A stretch of DNA of 64,000 nucleotides from Micromonospora echinospora (GCF_900091495.1 NZ_LT607413.1:4913001-4977000); one strand, 5' to 3'. Numbered from the stretch's first letter, positions 8,791-17,559 are shown. The notes: generated from the letters alone by a model not told the origin. Translations and numbers: made by a program.

Positions 8791-9522
8791 ATGCCTATGC
8801 GCCGGATGATCATTGTGGGCGTTGTCTTGGCGGTCGTCGTCTCGGCGCTGACCATCGCGGTTACCACGACCGGGAGGCCGAAGCCAGCCTGCGGTTGCAG
8901 TATCGAACCCAATGTTCGGGATCCTGCCCACGACGCGGCCGTACGGTTCGAGGCCCTGGTTCGGCGAGGCGATGTGTCCAGCGCCTGGGAGATGCTGACC
9001 GACGGGGCGCGGTCTCGGTACGTGGATGTGGCCGGCTTTCAAACCATCTTCGACCGTCTCGGCAAGGCGCTCCGCGAGGCCGACCCCAATCCCGGCGGGG
9101 ATCGCGCGGCGACTGGCTGGCTTGCGGTGGACGACCGGTTGCACTACAACACGCCGAGCGAGGTCGTGGTCGTGCGCTACTCGACCGGCCCGACGCGACT
9201 GGTCTGGCCGCTCCTGATACTCGTGCCGCTCGGTCACGTCGGCGATGAACGCATCGATCCCGAGCTGCCGACGCTGCGGCTGACTGCCCTCAGCGATGGC
9301 GACGGGCTACGGGTCGAGCTCCCGGACGGCGACCTGAGATCAACCTCGTTCGTGGTGATCGACAGCGCCGGACAGGACACGCTGCCGAGCCGGGAGCACG
9401 TGACCGAGGACGTGGACAGGTTGACGTGGAGTGCACCGTTGCGGGGCCCGGTCGTGGCCATCGCGATCGAGAAGAGCGGGACCGCTCTGCGGGTGGGCGC
9501 CGCTGCCGCCATCGTTGGTTGA
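8791..9522 (+). CDS. Membrane-anchored or exported protein of unknown function
   Basis: This 243-residue protein begins MPMRRMIIVGVVLAVVVSAL, a positively charged start followed by one strong hydrophobic helix. That helix is either an anchor or a signal sequence; the body would then be outside the cell. CGCSIEPN follows shortly after, without a clear lipobox. Next comes RFEALVRRGDVSSAWEMLTD, which looks like the folded region of lipoprotein-type NTF2-like domains, and then a beta-rich half with LRLTALSDGDGLRVELPDGD. The frame is intact and codon use is normal. I cannot name a family with confidence, and neighbouring genes do not suggest a pathway. Confidence 0.6.
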   Translation: MPMRRMIIVGVVLAVVVSALTIAVTTTGRPKPACGCSIEPNVRDPAHDAAVRFEALVRRGDVSSAWEMLTDGARSRYVDVAGFQTIFDRLGKALREADPNPGGDRAATGWLAVDDRLHYNTPSEVVVVRYSTGPTRLVWPLLILVPLGHVGDERIDPELPTLRLTALSDGDGLRVELPDGDLRSTSFVVIDSAGQDTLPSREHVTEDVDRLTWSAPLRGPVVAIAIEKSGTALRVGAAAAIVG

Positions 9523-9660
9523 CGACCACTCGCACGCACGACCGCAGCGATGCGCGCGCCAGTGGCGGCGGTGAGATCGGCGCGCGGGTCCCGGTAGCGT
9601 GGAGGAAGCGCCGAACGGCGGCCCGCTGAACCAGTCGGGCCGCCGTTCGCAAGTTGCGGA

Positions 9661-9864
9661 TCAGAGTGAGCGGATGTTCTCCGCCTGCAGGCCCCTCTGG
9701 CCCTGGGTGATGTCGAACTCCACCCGCTGGTTCTCGTCGAGGCTGCGGAAACCGCTCGCCGAGATCCCGGAGAAGTGGGCGAAGACGTCAGCGCCGCCGC
9801 CGTCCTGGGCGATGAAACCGAAGCCCTTGTCGCCGTTGAACCACTTCACGGTACCTGTAGCCAT
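9661..9864 (-). CDS. Cold shock protein, CspA family
   Basis: The 67-residue product is a single cold-shock domain. RNP1 reads KGFGFI and RNP2 reads VFAHF, with the usual start [18 protein letters not shown]. It binds single-stranded RNA or DNA and acts as an RNA chaperone in the cytosol. I chose the ATG at 9862-9864 because it begins the conserved domain and has AAGGAG about 5 bases before it; the longer open frame upstream is leader. About 90 bases upstream on the same strand is a strong terminator-like hairpin, which may bound or regulate the leader. Confidence 0.95.
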   Translation of the reverse strand: MATGTVKWFNGDKGFGFIAQDGGGADVFAHFSGISASGFRSLDENQRVEFDITQGQRGLQAENIRSL

Positions 9865-9956
9865 GTCTGCTCCTTCGCAGGCTGTTAGAGACCGCACTGC
9901 GCGGACCCTTACGCCGCCGCGTTGATCACCCCGCGCCGGAACCGACACGACAAACG

Positions 9957-9997
9957 AAAAAACGCCTGTATGGGTTTCAGATAACCCCATCAGGCGT
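9957..9997 (-). terminator. Rho-independent terminator-like hairpin upstream of the cold shock gene
   Basis: Read on the minus strand, an arm starting ACGCCTG and its matching arm CAGGCGT enclose a further near-complementary stretch, followed at once by six T residues. That is the form of an intrinsic terminator. It lies about 90 bases before the cold-shock start codon, on the same strand. It may end an upstream transcript or act inside the leader as a conditional stop. Confidence 0.7.
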
Positions 9998-10431
9998 CGA
10001 AAACGTCTACGGAAATCAAAACTGCAACTGGGATACCATAGCACAGATCGCGAATCCGGCCGGGTTCTACCGCCAGTCGCTGCCCCCCGACCTGACGTCG
10101 GTGACCATGTCCAGGCTGGCGGGAGGGTTGCCCGACGGCGAAAGTCACCATCGTGACCTCGGGAGTATGGTTCCGGCCACGGGCAGCGAGCACGGTGACG
10201 ACGCGGCCGTGTTGCTGTCGGCGATCTTCACCGTGGTCAAGGTCCCGCCGCTGCGGCACGCGGTCTCACCCTTGGCCCGCTGATCCGAGCGCACCAACGG
10301 GTGAACACGTCCGCGGCGAACGCCTCAAGCCGTTGCCGCACCACGGAAAGCTCATCAGGGGTCACGACACCATCGAACTACCCGGACCAGCCCGAGCACC
10401 CAACGACGCGCCAACCTAACAAAGCACTACC
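9998..10431. other. No gene supported
   Basis: I see no protein family, RNA gene or repeat on either strand here. The open frames present have no ribosome site and no recognisable motifs. Confidence 0.5.
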
Positions 10432-10468
10432 AGGGAAAGTCCAGCTCCCTAGGGAAAGTCCAGCTCCG
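10432..10468. repeat. Two tandem copies of a ~18-bp sequence over a stop codon
   Basis: AGGGAAAGTCCAGCTCC occurs at 10432 and again at 10451, separated by CT. The second copy encodes the last residues (ELDFP) of the minus-strand gene that ends here, and the junction of the copies forms its stop codon. Confidence 0.85.
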
Positions 10469-10889
10469 CCGTCACCGGCTGGAACAGCTCGGCCGCGCGC
10501 TCCGGGTGGTGGCGGTCCAACTCGGCCCACCAGGCCGCATGGCGTACGAGAAACACGTGTGTGTCCGAGTAGTACGAGTCGCGGACGAGTCGCGCGTCGT
10601 ACTTCGGAGCGAGGATCCGGATGACGGCACGGATCGTCTCGTACCGGTTGGCCAACGTCCCCGGCAGCGTCACATGGTGGGAGATCCCGTTGTAGGTGAT
10701 GGTGAGCCCATCGTCGGTGTGCTCCGATCCCAGTTCGTCGCCCTCGTCGAGGAATCGGCCGAAGTCCCAGACGACTTCGGTGTCGTCCGCCCGCCAGTCG
10801 ATCACAGCGGTGTTCCTGGCGTTGCCGAGGTACCCGTCCACCTGTTCGGCGTCGCCGTCGATGAGGACCCTCTCGATGATCTCCGTCAC
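10449..10889 (-). CDS. Conserved-looking protein of unknown function
   Basis: The product has 146 residues. It starts MTEIIERVLIDGDAEQVDGY and continues NTAVIDWRADDTEVVWDFGR, then a central VIRILAPKYDARLVRDSYYS and HAAWWAELDRHHPERA. Mixed alpha/beta, acidic, with no signal or membrane segment, so cytosolic. The size and character resemble small immunity-type proteins of actinobacterial accessory regions, but I do not recognise a named family. The stop codon is created by the small tandem duplication at 10432-10468, so the natural C-terminus may have been slightly longer. It lies between a tRNA-derived sequence and a gene desert. Confidence 0.5.
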   Translation of the reverse strand: MTEIIERVLIDGDAEQVDGYLGNARNTAVIDWRADDTEVVWDFGRFLDEGDELGSEHTDDGLTITYNGISHHVTLPGTLANRYETIRAVIRILAPKYDARLVRDSYYSDTHVFLVRHAAWWAELDRHHPERAAELFQPVTAELDFP

Positions 10890-10911
10890 GGCATCGGATA
10901 CTAGTTCTCAA

Positions 10912-11826
10912 TCAGCTCCTTTGGGGCCGCCAGGTACTCGAACCCTGAACCCGCCGATCATCGACCCGTGGTCGACCGCCGGTCACCGCCGACGGTAGGT
11001 ACCTCGACAGGGCTTCCCACTCGACGTCAGACAACTCGTAACGACGACCCACGCGCTGCATCATCCGACCCCAAGATCCTTTGAAGACACCTCCTAGCAG
11101 CGTCCGGTAGTCCTCCGGCGGACGGGCGGAGAACGAGCAGTTGCGCAGAGTGCCCCTGAAGATGCAGTCGACCAGAACCACGACCCGGCACTCCCAGTCG
11201 GCCATCGTCCGGGTGAGGTCGTCCACGACGACCAGACCGCCGGTGGGCGAGGGCCGCAGGGCGAGACGCACCCGCGCGACGTAGTCGGCCATCGCGCTGT
11301 ACAGATCCTCGTCGGTGGCGGGATTGGGGCCTGGCGTGCCGGCGACGGCAGCTCCGAGTTCGGCGAACCGACGTGCCTCCTCGATGGGGTACGGCAGCCG
11401 CCGCGGTTCCTCGACATCAGGAATGGCGCTGGGGTCGGCTGCGGCGGCGCGGTACGCGGCCACGGGCTCACCCGCCACGGCGGCCAGCAGCACGTAAGTG
11501 ACGAGGTCAGCCCACCAGGCGACCACCCTTCGACTGGCGTCACGAAGATCGTGAGCGGCTTGATGGGCATGGGAAAGACGAAGCGAGGTGAGCGCCCGCG
11601 TCGGGTTGGGCCGGCTCCAACAGCCGGGACCGCCCTGCCCCTGCACCGGCGGTCGCTCTTTGTCGTCGCTGAGCTCGCTGGCCGTGCGCTCGGCGGCGAC
11701 GGTGTCCGCCATGAGCTGTTCGGCGACGGCAGCGAGATCGGCGAGTACGGCATCGACGGTCTCATCGGTCCGGCTCACCGGAGCGGCGGGGGCAGCGGGG
11801 GCGCGGTTATGGCAGGTGTCGCTCAC
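10912..11826 (-). CDS. Unknown protein whose C-terminus is fused to IS and tRNA sequence
   Basis: The frame is 304 residues. Residues 1 to ~254 form the native part: an alanine-rich helical N-terminus (ETVDAVLADLAAVAEQLMAD), a histidine-containing helix (SLRLSHAHQAAHDLRDASR), and GGLVVVDDLTRTMADWECRV. I do not recognise this part. Residues ~261-293 are the start of an IS5-family transposase, and the last ~11 (GSSTWRPQRS) are translated from the tRNA-like sequence. The original stop and perhaps the original C-terminus were therefore lost. Whether the hybrid is made is unknown. Confidence 0.45.
   Translation of the reverse strand: MSDTCHNRAPAAPAAPVSRTDETVDAVLADLAAVAEQLMADTVAAERTASELSDDKERPPVQGQGGPGCWSRPNPTRALTSLRLSHAHQAAHDLRDASRRVVAWWADLVTYVLLAAVAGEPVAAYRAAAADPSAIPDVEEPRRLPYPIEEARRFAELGAAVAGTPGPNPATDEDLYSAMADYVARVRLALRPSPTGGLVVVDDLTRTMADWECRVVVLVDCIFRGTLRNCSFSARPPEDYRTLLGGVFKGSWGRMMQRVGRRYELSDVEWEALSRYLPSAVTGGRPRVDDRRVQGSSTWRPQRS
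10922..10958 (-). other. 3' half of a tRNA (putative att site), most like tRNA-Lys
   Basis: Minus strand reads ATCGGCGGGTTCAGGGTTCG followed by AGTACCTGGCGGCCCCA. This is the order of an actinobacterial tRNA 3' half: the anticodon-stem arm and variable loop, then the T-arm with GTTCGAGT, then the acceptor GGCGGCCCCA. It most resembles tRNA-Lys, with one apparent T-stem mismatch. The 5' half is absent upstream. Such partial tRNA copies are the usual footprint of tyrosine-recombinase elements that integrate in tRNA genes. Confidence 0.6.
10959..11046 (-). pseudogene. N-terminal fragment of an IS5-family transposase
   Basis: The residues RRYELSDVEWEALSRYLP and GGRPRVDDRRV are the standard beginning of an IS5-family (DUF4096-type) transposase. 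About 33 residues remain before the tRNA-derived sequence cuts in. The fragment is fused in frame to the end of the hypothetical gene 10912-11826. Confidence 0.65.
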
Positions 11827-12005
11827 AACCCGGAGGTGGTGACGACCAGCAGATGAAAGACGTCTCGTAGCTCGGCGGCCGGTCCATGGTGGATCATGTC
11901 GGGATGTAGGTGATTTCGGCAGCCCGCCCGGACTGGATCTTCCCGTTCACCGGGCTGCAGCCCGCCCGGTTCCGCTGCTTGATGATCAAGATAGGAGGCT
12001 TGTCT

Positions 12006-13394
12006 GTGTCTATGTCTCGCCGCCAGTTCCTGTCCCGCTCGGCCGGAGCTGGTCTTGCTGTGGCCGTGGTCGGTTCGGTCGACGCCCTGTTCACTGCGGC
12101 ACCCGCGTTGGGGGTGTCCGGCCCGGAGATCGGGTACGGTCCGCTGGTGCCTGACCCGGCCGGCATGCTCGACCTGCCGGTGGGCTTCCGCTACACGGTG
12201 CTGTCGCGCGAAGGCACCGTACGGCCGGACGGTGGCATCGTGCCGAGCCGGTTCGACGGCATGGGTGCGTTCGCCGGCGAGGCGCGCGGTACTCGCCTGG
12301 TCCGCAACCACGAGTGCTCGCCGACCGCGAAGATCACGGTCGTGGCTCCGCCGGAACGCACGTACGACCCGGCCGCCGGAGGTGGGACCAGCACACTCGC
12401 CGTCGACGCGGCGAACCGCGCCGTCGCTGAGCACGTCAGCCTGGGCGGCACGGCCATCAACTGTTCCGGCGGCCGGACGCCGTGGCACACCTGGCTGACC
12501 TGTGAGGAGACCGAAGACAAGGCGGGGACCCGCGGGTACACGAAGGACCACGGGTTCGTCTTCGAGGTCGACCCGTACGACAGTGCTCGCAACACAGATC
12601 CGACACCGCTGACCGCGATGGGTCGGTTCCAGCACGAGGCGGTCGCCGTCGACCCGGACACCGGCATCGTCTACGAGACCGAGGACGCCTTCGTGGCGCC
12701 GCTGGGCAGCTTCTACCGTTTCCTGCCGAACCGGCCGCTCGGCGGCCACGGGAGCCTGCGGGCAGGCGGTGTGCTGCAGGCTCTGCACGTCCCGGACCTG
12801 TCGGACCTGTCGGTGGTGACCGAGGCGGGCACGTCCTTCTCCGGCGTCGAGTGGCTTGACGTGCCGGACCCGCTGGCAACGACGGAGTCGGTCCGTGCCC
12901 AGGACTACCGCAAGCCGATCACGGGTGGGTACAAGATCGAGGGCGCCTGGTGGGGGGAGAAGGACAACTGTGCCTACTTCGTCTCGTCGTTCGCCCGGCG
13001 TGAGCTGGGCTCGGCCCGCGACCACGACGGCCAGGTCTGGCGGTACGACCCGCGAGCCAACACGTTGCGGCTGGAGACCATCTTCACCCGTCCGACGCCG
13101 GCGCCGGAGAACCCGGAGTTCGACTCCCCGGACAACATCTGCATGTCGCCGTACGGGGGCCTGATGATGTGCGAGGACGGGATCGGGGACCAGCACATCC
13201 TCGGTACGACCGCCGACGGCGAGGTGTTCGTCTTCGCGCGTAACCGGGTCAACGTCGGCACCGATGAAGACCCGGAGTACGGCGAACTGGCCGGAGCGAC
13301 GTTCTCCGCCGACGGCCGGACCATGTTCTTCAACGTCTACAACCCGGGTATCACGTACGCCGTCACCGGCCCCTGGAACCGCCGCCAGGGCTGA
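12006..13394 (+). CDS. Tat-exported PhoX-type phosphatase (DUF839)
   Basis: I place the start at GTG 12006, seven bases after AGGAGG; the ATG at 12012 is the alternative. The N-terminus SRRQFLSRSAGAGLAVAVVG is a twin-arginine signal, so the enzyme folds with its cofactors before export. The body has the PhoX/DUF839 pattern: GTRLVRNHE, GGRTPWHTWLTCEET, a HEAVAVDPDTGIVYETEDA stretch, and SPDNICMSPYGGLMMCEDG. Known PhoX enzymes are calcium- and iron-dependent alkaline phosphatases that release phosphate from organic esters outside the cell. The length of 462 residues fits the shorter DUF839 members. No Pho box was identified. Confidence 0.85.
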   Translation: MSMSRRQFLSRSAGAGLAVAVVGSVDALFTAAPALGVSGPEIGYGPLVPDPAGMLDLPVGFRYTVLSREGTVRPDGGIVPSRFDGMGAFAGEARGTRLVRNHECSPTAKITVVAPPERTYDPAAGGGTSTLAVDAANRAVAEHVSLGGTAINCSGGRTPWHTWLTCEETEDKAGTRGYTKDHGFVFEVDPYDSARNTDPTPLTAMGRFQHEAVAVDPDTGIVYETEDAFVAPLGSFYRFLPNRPLGGHGSLRAGGVLQALHVPDLSDLSVVTEAGTSFSGVEWLDVPDPLATTESVRAQDYRKPITGGYKIEGAWWGEKDNCAYFVSSFARRELGSARDHDGQVWRYDPRANTLRLETIFTRPTPAPENPEFDSPDNICMSPYGGLMMCEDGIGDQHILGTTADGEVFVFARNRVNVGTDEDPEYGELAGATFSADGRTMFFNVYNPGITYAVTGPWNRRQG

Positions 13395-13548
13395 CCCCCG
13401 CAGCGGGGCGGTGTGACCGGGCCGGCCTGAGCGTCCCGCCGCTCCGCTGTCTGACGGTACCGGGGTGGTGGGCAGGCGGGGCGGGACGGTTGAAGCCGTG
13501 GGGCCGGTGGTGCTACCGGGTGTGATGCCGCGGACCGAACTGGAGTAG

Positions 13549-13665
13549 AGCAAGGTCACCGGCGGGCTCGCCGCCCTCGCCTGCGCCGCGTGTTGCGCCC
13601 TGCCGCTGCTGATCGCCGCAGGCCGCTACGTCAGTCGCGGGCGGGTGACCATCCGTCGGCGATGA
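13549..13665 (+). pseudogene. Fragment of a small cysteine-containing membrane protein
   Basis: The + strand reads KVTGGLAALACAACCALPLL then IAAG, a hydrophobic segment with CAACC typical of the first helix of small actinobacterial membrane proteins near metal-resistance genes. It then runs out of register and stops over the end of the next gene. There is no start codon. Confidence 0.35.
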
Positions 13666-15505
13666 GTCGGGAGTCGTCGCCCCCATCGCCTTGGAAGAGC
13701 ATTCCGTCCCGGTCCGTTGCGATGATCTGGTCGACGTAAACTCCGCGGCCCTGGCTGGAGCTGTCGGTCGTACTGCTCCAGCGCAGGTGGGTCGCCTGGT
13801 CGGGCAGGTCGACCGTGACCTGCCACCAGACCCGGCCGCCGTAGCCGGTGACCGTGCCGTCGCTGGTCCACCGTCGGTCCCCTTGGTGTAGCAGCATCCG
13901 CCCCGGAGCCCAGGTGTGCCCTCCGTCCGTGGAGATCTCGAACCGGGCGCTGTCGTAGCGGGGCTCAGTGTCGTACCACAGGAGGAAACGCGCCTTCCCG
14001 CCTCGCGCCGCCCGGCGCAGCGGTGCGGTGAGTGTGCTCGTCGCGAGGTCGCCCGGGTCGGCCCGCCAGGCCTCGCGTGACCGGGGGCGCACCGGCATCG
14101 CCTCGGCGAGGTCGCGCGCGACCGCGCGTCGGGCGATGTTGTTGCTGCCCCAGCCGCGATCGGGGTGCACCCGGTTGCTGAGCAGGATGACGAACGAGTG
14201 GGAGAGCGGGTCGATGACGATGGACGTGCCGGTGAAGCCGGTGTGCCCGAACGTCACGGGGGAGGAGAGCCCCATCATGTACCAGGGCTTGTTGAGCTCG
14301 AAGCCGAGTCCGCGGCGGCTTTCCGGATCGGCCGACTCCAGCCGTGCGTTGTAGTTGACCAGCATCGCCCGCACCGTGTCGTCCCGCAGGATCCGCTGCC
14401 CACGGTACGCACCGCCATTGAGTAGTGCCTGGCAGAGGACGGCGAGGTCCGCCGCGGTGGAGAAGATGCCGGCATGCCCGGCCACGCCACCGAGCGACCA
14501 GGCGTTCTCGTCGTGCACCTGGCCCCAGACCATGCCGCGCCCGGCGTACGGCTGGTACTCGGTCGCGGCGATCCGCGACCGCAGCTGCGGCCCCGGGTTG
14601 TAGCCGGTGTCGGTCATGCCGAGCGGCCCGGTGACGCCGTCCCGGACCAGTTCGGCCAACGGTCGGCCGGTCACCCGTTCCAGCAGGACGCCGAGTGTGA
14701 TCAGCCCGAGGTCGGAGTAGATGTACCGGGTGTCGGGCGGTGCCGTGAGCGGCGTGGCGAGCGTGGCGGCGATCCGCTCGGCCGGCGTCGGGTACTTGCT
14801 CCACAGCGCCGTGAATGCGGGCAGCCCCGAGGTGTGGGTGAGCAGCATGCGTACGGTGACGGTCTCCTTGCCGCCGGCCGCGAACTCCGGAACGTAGTGG
14901 GCGACCGGCGTGTCCAGCTCCACCCGTCCCCGCTCGACCAGCTGCATGGTGACGATCGCGGTGAACAGCTTCGACACCGACGCCATGTCGAAGATGGTGT
15001 CGGGCCGCATCGGGATTTGCTGGTCGGCGGGAAGCTCCACGCCGACCAGCCCGGGTGCCGGTCCGACGGCGGCGTACCGTACCGCCGTTCCCGCGGCGGC
15101 GTGCTGCACGATCACACCGTCCTTGGCCGCCAGGACCACGGCACCCGCGTACGTGGGATGACCGGGGTGGTCCGGGGTCGGCTGCAGATATGCCGCCAGG
15201 TCGGCGGGGAGGCGATCCACCTCCTCGGGAAGCAGGCCCACCTCGCGGGCGGTGCCGGGCCGCAGCGTGTCGTCACGGAACTGGATGTCGGCAGGGGTGA
15301 CGGCCGGCGGGCCGGACTCGGCCGAGGGCGGCGCGGCGGTGACGGGCGCCCCGGTGGCTGGCATCGCCGCACCCAAAAGAGCCAGGGTCACGCCGAGCGC
15401 GACCTTGCGGAGCAGCGGGCGGGAGGACGCGGTGGCTCTCCTCCCCGCACCAGTGCCGAGCGTTCCCGCGCCGACCACATCGGTGGAGAAATTCCTACGC
15501 TGCAT
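13631..15505 (-). CDS. Exported serine hydrolase, beta-lactamase fold (AmiE-like)
   Basis: The 624-residue protein has an N-terminal export region (LRKVALGVTLALLGAAMPAT). A class C beta-lactamase/esterase-type domain follows, with SxxK as SVSK (S176-K179), YSD as the YxN-like motif, and HTG (in FGHTGFTG) as the KTG equivalent. The C-terminal ~140 residues form a beta-rich domain (FEISTDGGHTWAPGRM, WWQVTVDLPDQATHLRWS) that probably binds a surface or sugar. In Bacillus subtilis the gene beside nagZ and namZ encodes AmiE, an N-acetylmuramyl-L-alanine amidase of this fold. The same trio here suggests the same role. AGGAGG precedes the ATG, and the gene starts 10 bases after nagZ ends. Confidence 0.78.
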   Translation of the reverse strand: MQRRNFSTDVVGAGTLGTGAGRRATASSRPLLRKVALGVTLALLGAAMPATGAPVTAAPPSAESGPPAVTPADIQFRDDTLRPGTAREVGLLPEEVDRLPADLAAYLQPTPDHPGHPTYAGAVVLAAKDGVIVQHAAAGTAVRYAAVGPAPGLVGVELPADQQIPMRPDTIFDMASVSKLFTAIVTMQLVERGRVELDTPVAHYVPEFAAGGKETVTVRMLLTHTSGLPAFTALWSKYPTPAERIAATLATPLTAPPDTRYIYSDLGLITLGVLLERVTGRPLAELVRDGVTGPLGMTDTGYNPGPQLRSRIAATEYQPYAGRGMVWGQVHDENAWSLGGVAGHAGIFSTAADLAVLCQALLNGGAYRGQRILRDDTVRAMLVNYNARLESADPESRRGLGFELNKPWYMMGLSSPVTFGHTGFTGTSIVIDPLSHSFVILLSNRVHPDRGWGSNNIARRAVARDLAEAMPVRPRSREAWRADPGDLATSTLTAPLRRAARGGKARFLLWYDTEPRYDSARFEISTDGGHTWAPGRMLLHQGDRRWTSDGTVTGYGGRVWWQVTVDLPDQATHLRWSSTTDSSSQGRGVYVDQIIATDRDGMLFQGDGGDDSRLIADGWSPARD

Positions 15506-15515
15506 GCGTCGCCTC

Positions 15516-17336
15516 CTACCAGGTCAGGCCGTGGCCGTACGGGTAGAGCGCGGTTCCCGCGCCCTCGGCTGTGGGGATCGTGACGGGCAGCCGTCCGCTC
15601 GGGGACAGCTCGCCATGCAGCGCGCGGACGAGGGCGTCCATCGCCGCCACCGTGTACGAGTAGGTCGTCAGGTAGGTGGTCACACCCGGCAGGTAGGCGA
15701 TGTCGTACGGGTCCCGGACCGCCGCCACCACCACGGGTTTCCCGGTGCCGACCAGCGCCGCGACAAGGCGCCGCTGGGTGCCACGTGGGTCCGTGACGAC
15801 GTCGTCCCACGCCTTGTTCACCAGCACGACGGTGAGATCATGATCCGCTGCCTTGGCGGCCGTTGCGGCGATCAGCGCGTCGGACGGTAGGGTCGCGGGC
15901 TGGGCGGTGGCTCGGGCGCCGCGGGCGGTGAACCCGCCGGCGACCGCCGCGATCGGCGCGAAGGCGGCACTGTTCCAACCAGTGACCAGCACCGACCGGT
16001 TCGCGTGGGTCAGTGGCAGCAGCCCGGCGTCGTTGCGCACTGCGGTGAGCGTCGGGTCGGTCACCTGGGCGACGGCGGCGATGTGCTGGGGTGCTCCGAC
16101 CGTCCGTACCGCCTCGTCGACGTCGGTCAGCGGCGACCCGGCCAGCCCTTGTCGGTACTTCATGGCGAGGATACGCCGGACCGACTCGTCGATGCGTTGT
16201 TCGGTGAGCTCGCCGGTGGCGACGGCCCGTAGCACCGCGTCTCGCGCCAGCCGGAGGTCCGGCGGCATCAGGAGCTGGTCGGCGCCGGCCTTGAGCGCCA
16301 ACACCGGCACCCGGTCATCGCCGTACTTCTGTCGCACGGCGGCCATGTTCAGCGCGTCGGTGACGATGACTCCCCGGAAACCGAGTTCACCGCGCAGCAC
16401 ACCGGTGAGAATCTTCGGCGACAACGTCGCGGGGTCGCCGGACGGATCGAGCGCGGGCACCACGATGTGGGCGGTCATGATCGAATCAACGCCCGCGGCG
16501 ACCGCTCTCCGGAACGGAGGCGCGTCGATCCGCTCCCACTCCGCCCGGCTGTGGTCGATCACCGGCAGGCCGGTGTGGCTGTCCTCCGCCGTGTCGCCGT
16601 GGCCGGGGAAGTGCTTCGCCACCGATGTCACGCCGGCGCCGTCCTCGAACCCGACGACCTGCGCGGCGGTCAGCTCAGCCACCAGGGTGGGGTCGGCGCC
16701 GAAGGACCGTACGCCGATCACCGGGTTGTCCGGGTTGATGTTGACATCGGCAATCGGTGCGTACGGCTGGTGGATGCCGACTGCCCGCAGCTCCCTCCCG
16801 GTGATCTCCGCCGCCGTGTACGCCGCTCGGGGCGACCGCCCAGCGCCGAGTGCCATCGCTCCGGGAAACTGCGCCGCGGGGGCCGGCATCCGCAGCACCA
16901 CGCCCTGTTCCTGGTCGGTGGAGATGAGCAGCGGCACGCGACCCTTGGCGCCGTCACCGAGGGCGGCCCGCTGGAGCCCGTTGGAAAGCGTGGCGATCTG
17001 GCGGGGGCTATCCAGGTTGTGGGACCAGGAGAAGTAGATGACGCCGCCGAGGTGGAACCGATCGATGACCTCGGCCGGCGTTTCGACGCCGAACGCGGCC
17101 CGGTTGGCGGCGCGGTCGGCTGCCGTGGGCTCGGCGGCGTTACCGCCGTAGACGTAGGTGGAAAAGAGTTGGCCGACCTTCTGCTCCAGGCTCATGTGCC
17201 GCAACGTCGAGGTGACCCAGCCGTGCTCGGCGGCGGGCGGGTACACAGGCTCGGCGTAGGCCCGGACGGGGAACGGCGTGACGGTGATCGCTAGCGTGGC
17301 CATCAGGACGGTCGCGGTGAAGAGTCGAGCTTTCAT
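15516..17336 (-). CDS. nagZ: Exported beta-N-acetylglucosaminidase, glycoside hydrolase family 3
   Basis: The 606-residue protein begins with a signal peptide (MKARLFTATVLMATLAITVT). The GH3 catalytic domain has the hallmark KHFPGHGDTAEDSHTGLP, whose His and Asp form the NagZ acid/base dyad, and the nucleophile in GVIVTDALNMAAV. A second alpha/beta domain carries DLTVVLVNKAWDDVV and ends with the family-typical YPYGHGL. It should remove GlcNAc from muropeptides outside the cell, as two-domain Gram-positive NagZ does. It is followed after 10 bases by the AmiE-like gene. Its own promoter lies at 17365-17395 and matches the one before namZ. Confidence 0.92.
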   Translation of the reverse strand: MKARLFTATVLMATLAITVTPFPVRAYAEPVYPPAAEHGWVTSTLRHMSLEQKVGQLFSTYVYGGNAAEPTAADRAANRAAFGVETPAEVIDRFHLGGVIYFSWSHNLDSPRQIATLSNGLQRAALGDGAKGRVPLLISTDQEQGVVLRMPAPAAQFPGAMALGAGRSPRAAYTAAEITGRELRAVGIHQPYAPIADVNINPDNPVIGVRSFGADPTLVAELTAAQVVGFEDGAGVTSVAKHFPGHGDTAEDSHTGLPVIDHSRAEWERIDAPPFRRAVAAGVDSIMTAHIVVPALDPSGDPATLSPKILTGVLRGELGFRGVIVTDALNMAAVRQKYGDDRVPVLALKAGADQLLMPPDLRLARDAVLRAVATGELTEQRIDESVRRILAMKYRQGLAGSPLTDVDEAVRTVGAPQHIAAVAQVTDPTLTAVRNDAGLLPLTHANRSVLVTGWNSAAFAPIAAVAGGFTARGARATAQPATLPSDALIAATAAKAADHDLTVVLVNKAWDDVVTDPRGTQRRLVAALVGTGKPVVVAAVRDPYDIAYLPGVTTYLTTYSYTVAAMDALVRALHGELSPSGRLPVTIPTAEGAGTALYPYGHGLTW

Positions 17337-17364
17337 AGACGACGGCCTTTCAATCCGGATGGCT

Positions 17365-17395
17365 GAAACTTAGCTACCCATCTATGTATCGTCAA
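17365..17395 (-). promoter_or_regulatory. nagZ promoter with shared operator-like sequence
   Basis: On the minus strand TTGACG (17390-17395) and TAAGTT (17367-17372) are spaced by 17 bases, giving a short leader of about 25 bases before nagZ. GTAGCTAAGTTTC (complement of 17365-17377) overlaps the -10 box and recurs exactly before namZ. A second GTAGCTAA half copy lies just upstream, around 17402-17408. Confidence 0.75.
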
Positions 17396-17559
17396 GGAAG
17401 GTTAGCTACGGCTCGCGCCTGGTGCCGGTGCAGTGGCGGTGCTCGTCTCGTGAGGGGGCTGATCCGGATTTCGGGTTGGCTCTTTTCGGCATTCTGGGAA
17501 CCAGGATCAGTCAAGAAATGTGCCGCAGGTCTTCAGGCCGTCCCCAATCTCTATGGGGA

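Noticed and set aside
8488..9237. Minus-strand frame opposite the 8791 gene
   Set aside because: Shadow composition; the + strand protein has a clear hydrophobic N-terminus and better codons.
10101..10419. Short + strand frames between the cold shock gene and 10449
   Set aside because: No ribosome site, no motif, overlapping alternatives in several frames with equal quality.
10922..10958. Intact tRNA gene
   Set aside because: Only the 3' half is present; the D-arm and 5' acceptor strand are missing and the CCA is not encoded.
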